Origin: Deltaproteobacteria bacterium UBA2385
GTDB lineage: Bacteria; Myxococcota_A; UBA796; UBA2385
Assembly: GCA_002343455.1 (NCBI GenBank)
Contig: DDSR01000221.1
Span: 1-35,910 of the forward strand
Length of the DNA: 35,910 nucleotides
Direction of reading: 5' to 3'
Made by a program: the position numbers and the translations under genes. Positions 1 through 8,006 of the stretch are shown here, piece by piece. A model generated the notes under the pieces. It saw only the letters and a list, made by a program, of their open reading frames with translations. It had not been told where the DNA came from and searched no databases. Every line of letters starts with the position of its first letter. Position 1 is the first letter of the stretch.

Positions 1-24
1 GCGCCGCAGGAAGAGCCGCCCGGG

Positions 25-357
25 GTGGAGCCCCAGCTTGAGATCGACCACGAGGGCCTGCGGGCATGGCGGGAAGAGGGGCGGCCGCTGCTGCTGCTGG
101 ACATCCGCGAGTCGATGGAGGTCCGCAACGGGATCCTGGCCGGCGCCAGCTGGATCCCCATGAACAGTGTGCCCAACAACCTCGACCAGCTCCCGCGCGA
201 CAAGGTCATCGTCGTCTACTGCGCCGCGGGCGCCCGCAGCTACGGCGTGGCCCACTGGCTGCGCGAACAGGGCTTCGCCCAGGCCTGGTCGCTCTCGGGC
301 GGCGCCGGCGCCGGAGTCAGCGCCGGCTACGCCTGGCAGGCCGAGGGGCCCCGCTAG
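25..357 (+). CDS. Rhodanese-like domain protein (possibly 5'-partial)
   Basis: A single rhodanese (sulfurtransferase) domain of about 110 residues. The N-terminal part has the typical LLLLDIRE segment, and the active-site loop around residue 66 reads VVYCAAGARS, with Cys66 as the persulfide-carrying cysteine and the small CxxGxR loop usual for single-domain rhodaneses. These proteins move sulfane sulfur to acceptors such as cyanide, thiols or partner proteins; the natural substrate cannot be told from sequence. The GTG at position 25 is the first start in the window, but the frame stays open to base 1 (eight further codons), so the gene may begin upstream and carry another domain. It converges on the kinase gene ending at 406 with under 50 bases between. 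Confidence 0.85.
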   Translation: MEPQLEIDHEGLRAWREEGRPLLLLDIRESMEVRNGILAGASWIPMNSVPNNLDQLPRDKVIVVYCAAGARSYGVAHWLREQGFAQAWSLSGGAGAGVSAGYAWQAEGPR

Positions 358-405
358 TAGCTGCGCCCCATCTTGGAGGGGGGCTCGCGCGTACCAGGCC
401 TCCCT

Positions 406-2766
406 TCAGCGCGAGCGCTCCAGCTCGGCCCGCTCGGCGGGCGACAGGCCGTCGGTCAGGGCCCCGGGCGCGGGGGCGTCGCCGCCGGTCGCCCAGGCCC
501 GCAGGCGGTCGATCTGCCAGGCCACGAAAGCGCGGGCGCGGGTGGCATCGTCGAGCTGGTGGAGCACGTTGAGGGCCAGCGGGCCCTCGCCACGCCGCAG
601 GCCAGCCCGGGCCAGGCCGAGGACGACGCGGATGCGATCGCAGGGCGCCAGTCGGGGCAGGCGCTCCAGGGCCCGGCGATGGGCCTGCAGGCTGGCGCGC
701 TGATCGCTCATCTCGGCCGCGGCGCAAGCCCAGGCCATGAACACCAGCGCGTCGACGGCGTCCTGCCGCAGCTCGGCGCCGGCGGCCAGCGGCACCACCC
801 GGTCCAGGGCCGTGGCCGCCGCCACCCGACGTTGGGCCCCCTGGCCTCCCGCGCCCAGCTCCGCCAGGGCCCGCAGGACGTGCGCCCGAACCCGCAGCTC
901 GGCGTCGTCGCCGGCCTTGGCCAGGGCGCTGCAATTGGCCAGGACCCGACGGGCGGCGTCCAGCTGCCCCAGCTCCAGCAGGGTCCCGCCCAGCTCCGCC
1001 AGGGCCCAGCCCTCGGAGTCACGCGCGCCGCGGGCCTGGGCGTCGGCGAGGTCCCGGCGGGCCTGCTCCAGGGCCAACGCCGGCTGGCCGTCGAAGAGGA
1101 GCTGCCCGGCCTCGGCGCGAGGAGGCGGGGTGGGCTCGGCGCCCGGATCGGCGCCCGGCTCGGCGCGGTCGGCGAACCGTCGGCGCAGGCTGTCGAGGTC
1201 GGGGACCGCGTCGAGCGCGGCGACCCGCAGGCACTCGGCGAGGAAGGACCAGCGTCCGCCAGACTCCGAGACCAGCCCGCGCGCGGCCAGCTCCGGCAGC
1301 AGGTCCTCGGCCGGCAGGGCGGCCACCGAGGAGAGCTGATCGGCGCTGGCCGGTCCCGAACAGAGGGCCAGGGCGCCGAGCACCTCGATGGCATCGAGCT
1401 CGAGGCCGTGCAGGAAGCGCTGGGCGGCCGGCAGCAGGGGAGGCGCCTCGGGCAGGCGCAGGCGGGCGCCGTGGGTGCAGGCCTCCAGCAAGGGCAGGAT
1501 CAACACCGGCAGGCCGCCGGTGAAGCGGTGCAGGCGCTCGGCGACCCGGGCGGGGTGCTCGGTCAGCGGCGCGACGGCGACGACCGTCCGGCGCAGCTCG
1601 GCGACGCCCAGGGGGAGGACCTCGACGCGCTCCCGGCGGAGGCCTTCGGGCCCTGTCTCCGAGGAGGAGGCGCCGGCGCCGAGGCAGAGCACGACGGTCC
1701 CGGGCTCGCGAGCGGCGCGCTGGACCGCCAGGGCGAGGCCGGGCGCGTGGCCGGGCTCGACCACCGTCAGGCCGCGACGCGAGGCCGCAGAGCGCACCAC
1801 GCCCGCCAGCCAGCGACGGCCGACCCCGGGCTTGCCGAGCAGCTCCAGCAGCATCGAGTCGCCACGGGCCTCGGCCTCGTCCAGGATGCCGGTGACCGCG
1901 GCCACGAGGCTCCCTCGACCGGCCAGCGGCAGGGCCGGCTGACCCGCTCCCGCCCCGGAGAAGGCCGCCGCCGCCTCGGCCGCGTCGGCGTAGCGATCCT
2001 CGGGCCGGGGGGCCATCAGGCGCAGGATCACCGCCTCCAGGTCTGCGGGCAGCTCCGGGTCGCGGCGGCTGGGGGGCACCGGCAGCCCATCGCCGGGCCG
2101 TGCGCTGCTCTCGTGGGGGCGACGCAGCGTCAGCACATAGTAGATCGTCGCCCCCACCCCGTACAGATCGGTGCGGGCGTCGATGGCGCCGCCCTCGATC
2201 TGCTCGGGCGCGGCGTAGGCCACCGTCCCGATCAGCACGCCCACCTGGGTCCGTCCGGGCTCCGACAGGTCGCGCACCACCCCCAGGTCGGTCAGGACCA
2301 CCCGACCGTCGGGGTCGACCAGCACGTTGGCGGGCTTGACGTCCCGATGCACCAGGCCCACCTCGTGCATCGCACCGACCGCCTCGCAGAGGGCCTGCCC
2401 GATGGTCCGGGCGCGGGCGTAGCGCTCCAGCGGAGGGCGCGCCGCGAGCTTCTCGGCGAAGGCGCGCAGATCGGTGCCCTCGACCAGGTCCATCACCAGG
2501 TAGGGCCGGGACAGCCACAACCCGTGCCCTCGGTAGGCGACGACGCCGGGGTGGCGGATGCGCTCCAGGGCCTCGACCTCTCGCTCGAAGCGGGAGGCCA
2601 GGGCCGGGCTGAGGCTGCCCTCCTCCGGACCCATGCCGGGCATATGCCCGTCGAGCCACTTCACCGCGACCGCCTGCCCGGAGGGATCCCGACAGAGGTA
2701 GACCGCCGCCATCGCGCCTCGGCCGATCAGCCGCTCGGCGACGTAGGGACCGATGCTGAGCGGCAC
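406..2766 (-). CDS. Ser/Thr protein kinase with degenerate ATPase-like and helical C-terminus (kinase A)
   Basis: A 786-residue Hanks-type kinase. Visible motifs are the Gly-rich loop GRGAMAAVY (15-23), the ATP-anchoring lysine VAVK (Lys36), the catalytic loop HRDVKPAN (140-147), and APE within AYAAPEQ (about 183-189). The metal-binding DFG is DLG (160-162). From about residue 285 it follows the plan of the three other kinases here: an ATPase-like region, then an Ala/Leu-rich helical region probably of TPR type. The P-loop position reads GKPGVGRR (about 312-319), lacking the Lys-Ser/Thr pair, and the Walker B position (VVLCLGAG) lacks the acidic residue, so NTP hydrolysis by this module is unlikely. 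It is 320-430 residues shorter than its relatives. The GTG start has no good Shine-Dalgarno. It lies 54 bases after kinase B and is probably the last gene of that operon. Confidence 0.9.
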   Translation of the reverse strand: MPLSIGPYVAERLIGRGAMAAVYLCRDPSGQAVAVKWLDGHMPGMGPEEGSLSPALASRFEREVEALERIRHPGVVAYRGHGLWLSRPYLVMDLVEGTDLRAFAEKLAARPPLERYARARTIGQALCEAVGAMHEVGLVHRDVKPANVLVDPDGRVVLTDLGVVRDLSEPGRTQVGVLIGTVAYAAPEQIEGGAIDARTDLYGVGATIYYVLTLRRPHESSARPGDGLPVPPSRRDPELPADLEAVILRLMAPRPEDRYADAAEAAAAFSGAGAGQPALPLAGRGSLVAAVTGILDEAEARGDSMLLELLGKPGVGRRWLAGVVRSAASRRGLTVVEPGHAPGLALAVQRAAREPGTVVLCLGAGASSSETGPEGLRRERVEVLPLGVAELRRTVVAVAPLTEHPARVAERLHRFTGGLPVLILPLLEACTHGARLRLPEAPPLLPAAQRFLHGLELDAIEVLGALALCSGPASADQLSSVAALPAEDLLPELAARGLVSESGGRWSFLAECLRVAALDAVPDLDSLRRRFADRAEPGADPGAEPTPPPRAEAGQLLFDGQPALALEQARRDLADAQARGARDSEGWALAELGGTLLELGQLDAARRVLANCSALAKAGDDAELRVRAHVLRALAELGAGGQGAQRRVAAATALDRVVPLAAGAELRQDAVDALVFMAWACAAAEMSDQRASLQAHRRALERLPRLAPCDRIRVVLGLARAGLRRGEGPLALNVLHQLDDATRARAFVAWQIDRLRAWATGGDAPAPGALTDGLSPAERAELERSR

Positions 2767-2820
2767 ATCGGAGGCCGAAGGAGGGGCCGGAAGAGGCAGG
2801 TCGATGCCGGGTTGCAGGGT

Positions 2821-5800
2821 TCAGACGAGGGGGGGACCGAGCAGCCGCACGACCGAGGCCATGGCCCGGAAGCCGCGGGCCCGATCGGGAGAGAGGTGGG
2901 TCAGCATGCCACGGGCGATGGCCGATCCGCGCTCCCGAGCCGAGGCGATCTCCTGCTCATCGGTCGAGAGCACCACCAGCAGCGAGTGGGCGTGCATCGC
3001 CCAGGTCCGGAACTCGTAGCGCTCGGCGACGGCGACGGCCTGCCGCACCACCGCCAGCGCCGGGGCACGATCACCCAGGGTGTTCCAGGCGCTGGCCAGC
3101 AGCAGGAGCAGCTCGGTGCGACGCGGGGCGTGCAGGCGCTCGGTCGCCCCCGCGCAGTGCGCCAGCACCAGCCGGGCGTCGTCCCGACGCCCCTGGGCGG
3201 CCAGGGCACGGGCCAGCAGGGCGACCACCGAGGGCCCGTAGGACTCGGGATCGGCCAGGGCAGCGGCGGTGTTGGCGGCCTCCAGGTGCAGCTCGGCCTG
3301 CATCGCCTGGCCCCTCTTGATCAGCAGCCGGCCGAGCAGGAAGCGGATGGCCACCTCCTCTTCGACCAGGGCCATCCGGCGCGCGAGGTCCAGGGCCTCG
3401 TCCAGGTCCACCTGGGCGCCCTCCAGGTCCCCCAGCTCCAGCCGAGCCAGGGCCCGGCAGCGCAGGGCGCTGGCCTCGACCACCTGGTAGACCACCCCGC
3501 GGGCCAGGACCCGGGCCTCTTCGGCGCGCGCCTCGGCAGCGACCAGGTCGCCCTTCCAGGAGAGCACCTCGGAGAGGTTGCAGAGCACGCTGGCCCGGGT
3601 CTTCTTCTCGCGCAGCCCGCGCAGCAGCTCTTCCGCCTCGGACAGGCCGGTCACGGCCAGGGCGAGCTGGCCCTTGCTGGCTTGCACCGCCGTCAGCGCC
3701 AGCAGGATCCCGGCGCGGCCCTCGGCCATCTCGGGGCCCACCGCGCCCACCAGGGCCTGGCTGGCCAGCCGCTCGCAGCCGTCGAGGTCCCCTTCGGACC
3801 AGGCCATCCCCGCCAGGGCGTGCAGGGCCCGCAGCTCGACCCGCCGGTCGTGGCGCTTGCGGGCCCGGACGAGCACCTCGCGGATCAGCTCCTCGCCTTC
3901 GAAGCCTCGGCCCAGGCGCCGCAAGGTCGTCCCCTGGAGGACCTCGGCCTCGTCCGCCTCGGGCAGCCGACCGGCCTGGCGGCAGCGGCGGCCCAGCTCG
4001 ACCAGGGCGCGCACGGCGTCCTCCCACTCGCCCCGGTTGGCGTGCAGCTCGGCCTCGACCTGGACCAGGGCCAGCTCGACGGGCTCCCGCTCGGCGTGGG
4101 GGATCACCTCGCGCGCGGCCGCCTCGACCGCCCGGGCTCGCGCCAGGAGGCCGCTGGCCTCGGCGTGCAGGGAGCGCTCCATCAGGCCCACCGCCGCCTG
4201 CGCCAGCGAACGCCAGGCCCGCCCCAGGTCCCCGGCCCGCCGGTGGTGCTCGCCGATCGCCTCGGCGACCACCGGGCTGTCGGCGTAGCGCAGCTCCAGG
4301 GCTGCCGCGAGGCGCCGGTGCAGGGCCGAGCGCCCCGTCGCCGTCAGGTCCTGGTAGACCACCTCGGCCACCTGGCCCTGGGCAAAGCGGACCCGGCTGC
4401 CCAGCGCCCCCCGGAGCTCGATCAGCAAGCCGGCGTCGATGGCCTGGTCGATCGCGTCCATCCAGCGATCGGGCCCGTGGCGCACCAGCCGGGCCACGGG
4501 CCGCTCGGCGCCGCCGAGGTCGGTGCTGTCGCCCATCTCGGTCGGATCGTCCTCGGCGCCGACGCGCTCATCGTCCGAGAGCTGCACCACGTCCAGCAGG
4601 TCCTCGATGTCCAGCTCGGCGCCCGCGACCGCGCAGACCTCCAGCACCTGGCGGGTGTCCTCACCCAGGACCGAGAGCCGCTCGAGGATCGCCTGGCGCA
4701 GGCCCGGCGGCATGGCGAGGCGCTCGGCGTCCAGCTCCTGCGCCGGGATGAGCAGGCGATGGCCTCCCCCCGGCTGGGCCTGGATCAGGCCGCGCTGGAT
4801 CATCCCGCGCAAGAACTCCACCGCGAAGAGGGGATCCCCCCCGGTCTGCTGGTGAAGCATCTGCGCCAGGGCCGCCGCCTCGGGCACCGCGCCGAGCAGG
4901 CCGTCCACCAGCGTCCGCAGGTGGCCCACCGTCAGCAGCTCCAGGCCCACCACGATCGGGCTGAGGCCCAGGTCCTGGCCATGACGGAAGGCCGGCCAGG
5001 TCCCCGGCGCGGGCAGGCCCTCGTAGCGAGAGGCCTCGGGTCGGGCGGTGCAGAGCAGCAGCAGCGGGTGCCCGTCGCGAGCGACGACCGTGCGCACCAG
5101 GTAGCCGAGCAGGTCGAGCAGCGGCGAGGGTGCCAGGTGCAGATCGTCGATCGCCAGGATCTGCGGCCCCCCGGCCAGCAGCCGGTCGAGGGCCGCCCGG
5201 AGCCCGTCGTAGAGCTGGTAGCGCGCGTCGCCGGGCATCTTGCCGCGGCCCTGGGCGAAGCGGGCGATGGCCCGGGCCAGCTCGGGGGGCACGCTGCCGC
5301 CCAGCTCGCGGCCGATCTCGCGGGCGAGGCGCAGCAGGGCCTCGAAGGAGCCCTCGTTCAGGGCGATGCGCGCCTCGTAGACGGAGTAGCCGTGCTGCTG
5401 GCGGGCCCGCGAGACGATCGCGGAGAGCAGCCGGCTGCGCCCGCGGCCCTCGGCTCCCTCGACGATCAGCACCCCGCCTTGCCCGCGGGTCAGCGCGGCA
5501 AGGGCCTCTCCCGCCTCGGCCAGCGCGTCCTCCCGACCGACCAGGGGCGGCGACCAGGCCGCGACCGGCAGGTCCTCCTCGGGGCTGGTCTCGGGCTCGT
5601 CCAGCATCAGCTCGTCGAGGATCTCGGACGCGCTCTGAAAGCGGTCCTTGGGGGACTTGGCCAGCAGGCGCAGGCAGACCCGCTCCAGCACGGGGGGCAC
5701 GTCGGGCATCAGGGCCGAGGGCGGCGTCGGCGCCTGCCCCCGGTGGGCTTCGAGGTAGCCGGCCATGTTCTCGGCGATGAACGGACGGCGGCCGGTCAGC

Positions 5801-6480
5801 ATCGCGTAGAGGATCACCCCCAGGCTGTACAGGTCCGAGCGGTGGTCGATCGGGTCGCCGGCGATCTGCTCGGGGCTGGCGTAGGCCCAGGTGCCGACCA
5901 GGGTCGTGCTGACCATCGGGTCGCGGTCGGGATCGAGGTCCTTGACGATGCCGAAGTCGGTCAGCTTGCAGGTGCCTTCCTGGTCGACCAGCACATTGCT
6001 GGGCTTGAGGTCCCGATGCACCAGCCCGCGGCGGGAGAGGTGTCCCAGGGCGCGGGCGAGCTGGATCAGCACATCCTCGACCCAGGAGTAGCGGACCTCG
6101 GCCGGGCGCCGCATCATGCGGCGGATCGCCGTGTGGAGATCGCAGCCCTCGACGTACTCCATCGCCAGGTAGGGGTGCCCGTGAATGTCGCCCCAGCTCT
6201 CCACCCGGATGATGTTCTGGTGGTCCAGGCGAGAGAGGGCCCGGAATTCGCGGCGGAAGCGGGCCAGGCCCGTGCGCATCCGGCTGGCCTTGAGCACCTT
6301 CAGCGCGACGGGCTGCCCGCCCGGGTCGCGGGCCAGCAGGACGTAGGCCATCCCCCCACGTCCGACCGGGCGCTCGTACTGGTACATGTCGACGAAGTCG
6401 CCGGGCTGGAGCAGCAGCCCGCCCATCTCGATCTCGTCGGGAACGGACTGGTTGCTGTCGTTGTCGCCGGGGTCGCTCAC
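2821..6480 (-). CDS. Ser/Thr protein kinase - AAA-type ATPase - TPR protein (kinase B)
   Basis: A 1219-residue three-part signalling protein. The kinase domain (about 33-290) has GRGGMAYV (40-47), LKV lysine 61, HRDLKPSN (155-162), DFG (175-177) and SPE (202-204), so it looks catalytically complete. A linker rich in Glu/Pro leads to LVGRED (313-318), the usual opening of AAA_16-type ATPases. Its P-loop is GAEGRGRS (342-349), where Arg348 replaces the invariant lysine, while Walker B (ILAIDDLH) is intact. The last 500 or so residues are helical repeats of TPR character, probably for protein binding. The GTG start at 6480 lies inside a hairpin and has no clear Shine-Dalgarno; ATG at 6426 (residue 19) is an alternative that keeps the whole kinase domain. 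It follows the MopE-repeat lipoprotein by 42 bases and precedes kinase A. Confidence 0.93.
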   Translation of the reverse strand: MSDPGDNDSNQSVPDEIEMGGLLLQPGDFVDMYQYERPVGRGGMAYVLLARDPGGQPVALKVLKASRMRTGLARFRREFRALSRLDHQNIIRVESWGDIHGHPYLAMEYVEGCDLHTAIRRMMRRPAEVRYSWVEDVLIQLARALGHLSRRGLVHRDLKPSNVLVDQEGTCKLTDFGIVKDLDPDRDPMVSTTLVGTWAYASPEQIAGDPIDHRSDLYSLGVILYAMLTGRRPFIAENMAGYLEAHRGQAPTPPSALMPDVPPVLERVCLRLLAKSPKDRFQSASEILDELMLDEPETSPEEDLPVAAWSPPLVGREDALAEAGEALAALTRGQGGVLIVEGAEGRGRSRLLSAIVSRARQQHGYSVYEARIALNEGSFEALLRLAREIGRELGGSVPPELARAIARFAQGRGKMPGDARYQLYDGLRAALDRLLAGGPQILAIDDLHLAPSPLLDLLGYLVRTVVARDGHPLLLLCTARPEASRYEGLPAPGTWPAFRHGQDLGLSPIVVGLELLTVGHLRTLVDGLLGAVPEAAALAQMLHQQTGGDPLFAVEFLRGMIQRGLIQAQPGGGHRLLIPAQELDAERLAMPPGLRQAILERLSVLGEDTRQVLEVCAVAGAELDIEDLLDVVQLSDDERVGAEDDPTEMGDSTDLGGAERPVARLVRHGPDRWMDAIDQAIDAGLLIELRGALGSRVRFAQGQVAEVVYQDLTATGRSALHRRLAAALELRYADSPVVAEAIGEHHRRAGDLGRAWRSLAQAAVGLMERSLHAEASGLLARARAVEAAAREVIPHAEREPVELALVQVEAELHANRGEWEDAVRALVELGRRCRQAGRLPEADEAEVLQGTTLRRLGRGFEGEELIREVLVRARKRHDRRVELRALHALAGMAWSEGDLDGCERLASQALVGAVGPEMAEGRAGILLALTAVQASKGQLALAVTGLSEAEELLRGLREKKTRASVLCNLSEVLSWKGDLVAAEARAEEARVLARGVVYQVVEASALRCRALARLELGDLEGAQVDLDEALDLARRMALVEEEVAIRFLLGRLLIKRGQAMQAELHLEAANTAAALADPESYGPSVVALLARALAAQGRRDDARLVLAHCAGATERLHAPRRTELLLLLASAWNTLGDRAPALAVVRQAVAVAERYEFRTWAMHAHSLLVVLSTDEQEIASARERGSAIARGMLTHLSPDRARGFRAMASVVRLLGPPLV

Positions 6481-6509
6481 GGCCCGGAGGGTATCAAGAT
6501 CCGGGCCGT
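6479..6509 (-). other. Perfect 10-bp inverted repeat at the kinase B start
   Basis: The arms at 6479-6488 and 6500-6509 are perfectly complementary (ACGGCCCGGA and TCCGGGCCGT) with an 11-base loop. The element sits between the stop of the MopE-repeat lipoprotein and kinase B, and its 3' arm on the transcribed strand includes bases of the GTG start of kinase B. There is no run of U after it, so it is not a classical intrinsic terminator. It could attenuate read-through or sequester the kinase start, or favour the downstream ATG at 6426. Confidence 0.55.
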
Positions 6510-6522
6510 ACCGCCGTCAGGC

Positions 6523-7923
6523 TCAGGGCGAGCAGTCGGTCAGCCAGAGCAGCTCGTTGACGTACAGCTCGGTGGCGTCGACCATGCCGTCCCGGTCGTT
6601 GTCGCCCGTCTTGTAGTCCCAGGGCAGGAAGCCGTTGAGCAGGACCTGCCCGTCCAGGGTGGCGAGGATCGACACGTTGGTGCCGCGCTCGTCGAACCAG
6701 GCCAGCGCCTCGGAGCTGCTCGAGTCCGTGGCCACCAGGTAGGAGCCGTTGATGCCCGCCTCGTCGCCGTCGGCGACCATCGGGTCGGGAACGGACTCGT
6801 AGAGCTCGAACAGGCCGCTGTCCAGGCTGTGCAGGTCTTCGGGCGTGCTGATGTAGGTGGTGGCGTCGACCTCGAGCAGGGCCTGCATGTCGGTGTCGGA
6901 GTACAGCTGCCACCAGCTCAGCACCACGATGCCCCCGGCCGCGATCTGCTCGCTGATCGCCGTGTCCACGCCGGTGGGCAGCGAGCTGCCCGGGACGTCG
7001 ATGACCAGGATGTCGTAGCTGGCGGCCGCCCACAGCGTGTCGAAGTCCGAGGCGGCTCCATCGGCGTACGGCATGCCGAGGTGCTCGGCCGCCGCGTGCA
7101 CGGGCGCCGGGGTCGAGTCGGAGTAGCTGTCGTAGTAGGAGAGGAGCGACAGCTCGCCGCAGTCGACGCCGCAGCCCGTCTCGGGATCGAGGGCGCCGTC
7201 ACAGTCGTTGTCGATGCCGTCGCAGACCTCTTCGGCGTCGGGGTTGATCTCTTCGAGCCGGTCGTCGCAGTCCTGGTCGTCGGCCACGTACTCGCCCGCG
7301 CTGCCGGGGGGCTCGCAGGCGACCATGCTGGCGTCGGCGTCGCCAAAGCCGTCCCCGTCCCGGTCCATGTACCAGGTCGGCGCTCCAATCACGACGTCGT
7401 CCGCGTCGTCGACCAGGGTGTCGCAGTCGTTGTCGACCAGGTCACAGACCTCGTCGGCGCCGGGGTGGATCTCGTCGTTGCCGTCGTCGCAGTCGCCCGC
7501 GACGTCCACTCCGTTCTTGGGCTGCTCGCAGGCCACGACCATCGCGTCGCCGAAGCCGTCAGCGTCGCCATCGATGTACCAGGTGCCGGCGTCGAGCACG
7601 ATGTCGTCGTCGGTGTCGACCCGATCGTCGCAGTCGTTGTCGATCCCGTCGCAGATCTCGGCCGCGCCGGGGTTCACGTCCTCGTTGCCGTCGTCGCAGT
7701 CTTCCGAGGCCGGGTAGCCGTCGCCGTCGGCGTCGGGATCCGTGGTGGTGCCACCGCCGTCCCCGGTGCCGCCCCCGTCGGTGCCCCCGTCGGTGCCCCC
7801 GTCGGTGCCGCCATCGGTGCCGCCGCCGTCGCCCCCTCCATCGCCGGTGTCCTTGTCGCCGCAGGCCAGGGAGAGGGGGAGGAGGGAGATGCTGAGGGCG
7901 AGGAGAAGGCTGGGTGTGCGCAT
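6523..7923 (-). CDS. Lipoprotein with MopE-type putative metal-binding repeats
   Basis: A 466-residue exported lipoprotein. A short hydrophobic signal ends in the lipobox LSLAC, followed by a low-complexity Gly/Asp/Thr linker built of TDGG units. Next come three repeats of the Asp/Cys/Asn-rich putative metal-binding type found in MopE-like proteins, each carrying DCDD, NP.A.E.CD and DNDCD elements spaced about 60-70 residues. The C-terminal 230 residues begin with a disulfide-capable CGVDCG and contain alternating strand/helix segments (YDILVIDVPG, GIVVLSWW) that recall a glutamine-amidotransferase-like or ThuA-like fold; this last point is inference. The start ATG has a GGAG five bases upstream. 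As first gene before kinases B and A, it may be a surface partner of that signalling unit, though co-transcription is not proven. Confidence 0.88.
   Translation of the reverse strand: MRTPSLLLALSISLLPLSLACGDKDTGDGGGDGGGTDGGTDGGTDGGTDGGGTGDGGGTTTDPDADGDGYPASEDCDDGNEDVNPGAAEICDGIDNDCDDRVDTDDDIVLDAGTWYIDGDADGFGDAMVVACEQPKNGVDVAGDCDDGNDEIHPGADEVCDLVDNDCDTLVDDADDVVIGAPTWYMDRDGDGFGDADASMVACEPPGSAGEYVADDQDCDDRLEEINPDAEEVCDGIDNDCDGALDPETGCGVDCGELSLLSYYDSYSDSTPAPVHAAAEHLGMPYADGAASDFDTLWAAASYDILVIDVPGSSLPTGVDTAISEQIAAGGIVVLSWWQLYSDTDMQALLEVDATTYISTPEDLHSLDSGLFELYESVPDPMVADGDEAGINGSYLVATDSSSSEALAWFDERGTNVSILATLDGQVLLNGFLPWDYKTGDNDRDGMVDATELYVNELLWLTDCSP
7778..7825 (-). repeat. 12-bp tandem repeat coding for TDGG units
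   Basis: Four adjacent 12-base units (TCGGTGCCNCCN on the plus strand) at 7778, 7790, 7802 and 7814 encode the Thr-Asp-Gly-Gly linker after the lipobox of the MopE-repeat lipoprotein. The first two units are identical and the last two differ by one or two bases. Such a repeat could vary in copy number by slippage without changing frame. Confidence 0.75.
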
Positions 7924-7944
7924 GGGAGCTCCGGGTTGAGGATT

Positions 7945-7953
7945 TGCTACACT
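7945..7953 (+). promoter_or_regulatory. Possible extended -10 promoter for the lipoprotein methyltransferase
   Basis: TGC followed by TACACT matches an extended -10 element (TGn plus four of six -10 bases), about 54 bases ahead of the ATG at 8007. No good -35 is visible, which is tolerated by extended -10 promoters. The 83-base space is a divergent region shared with the MopE-repeat lipoprotein gene. This is a weak, sequence-only call. Confidence 0.25.
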
Positions 7954-8006
7954 TACCCGACCAATCCACGCAGTCGCTCGTCAACTTTGCAAAACTCGGA
8001 GAGAGC

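Noticed and set aside
7914..8006. An upstream extension of the methyltransferase from 7914
   Set aside because: It would bury the lipoprotein signal inside the protein. The internal ATG at 8007 has a good Shine-Dalgarno and starts the signal.
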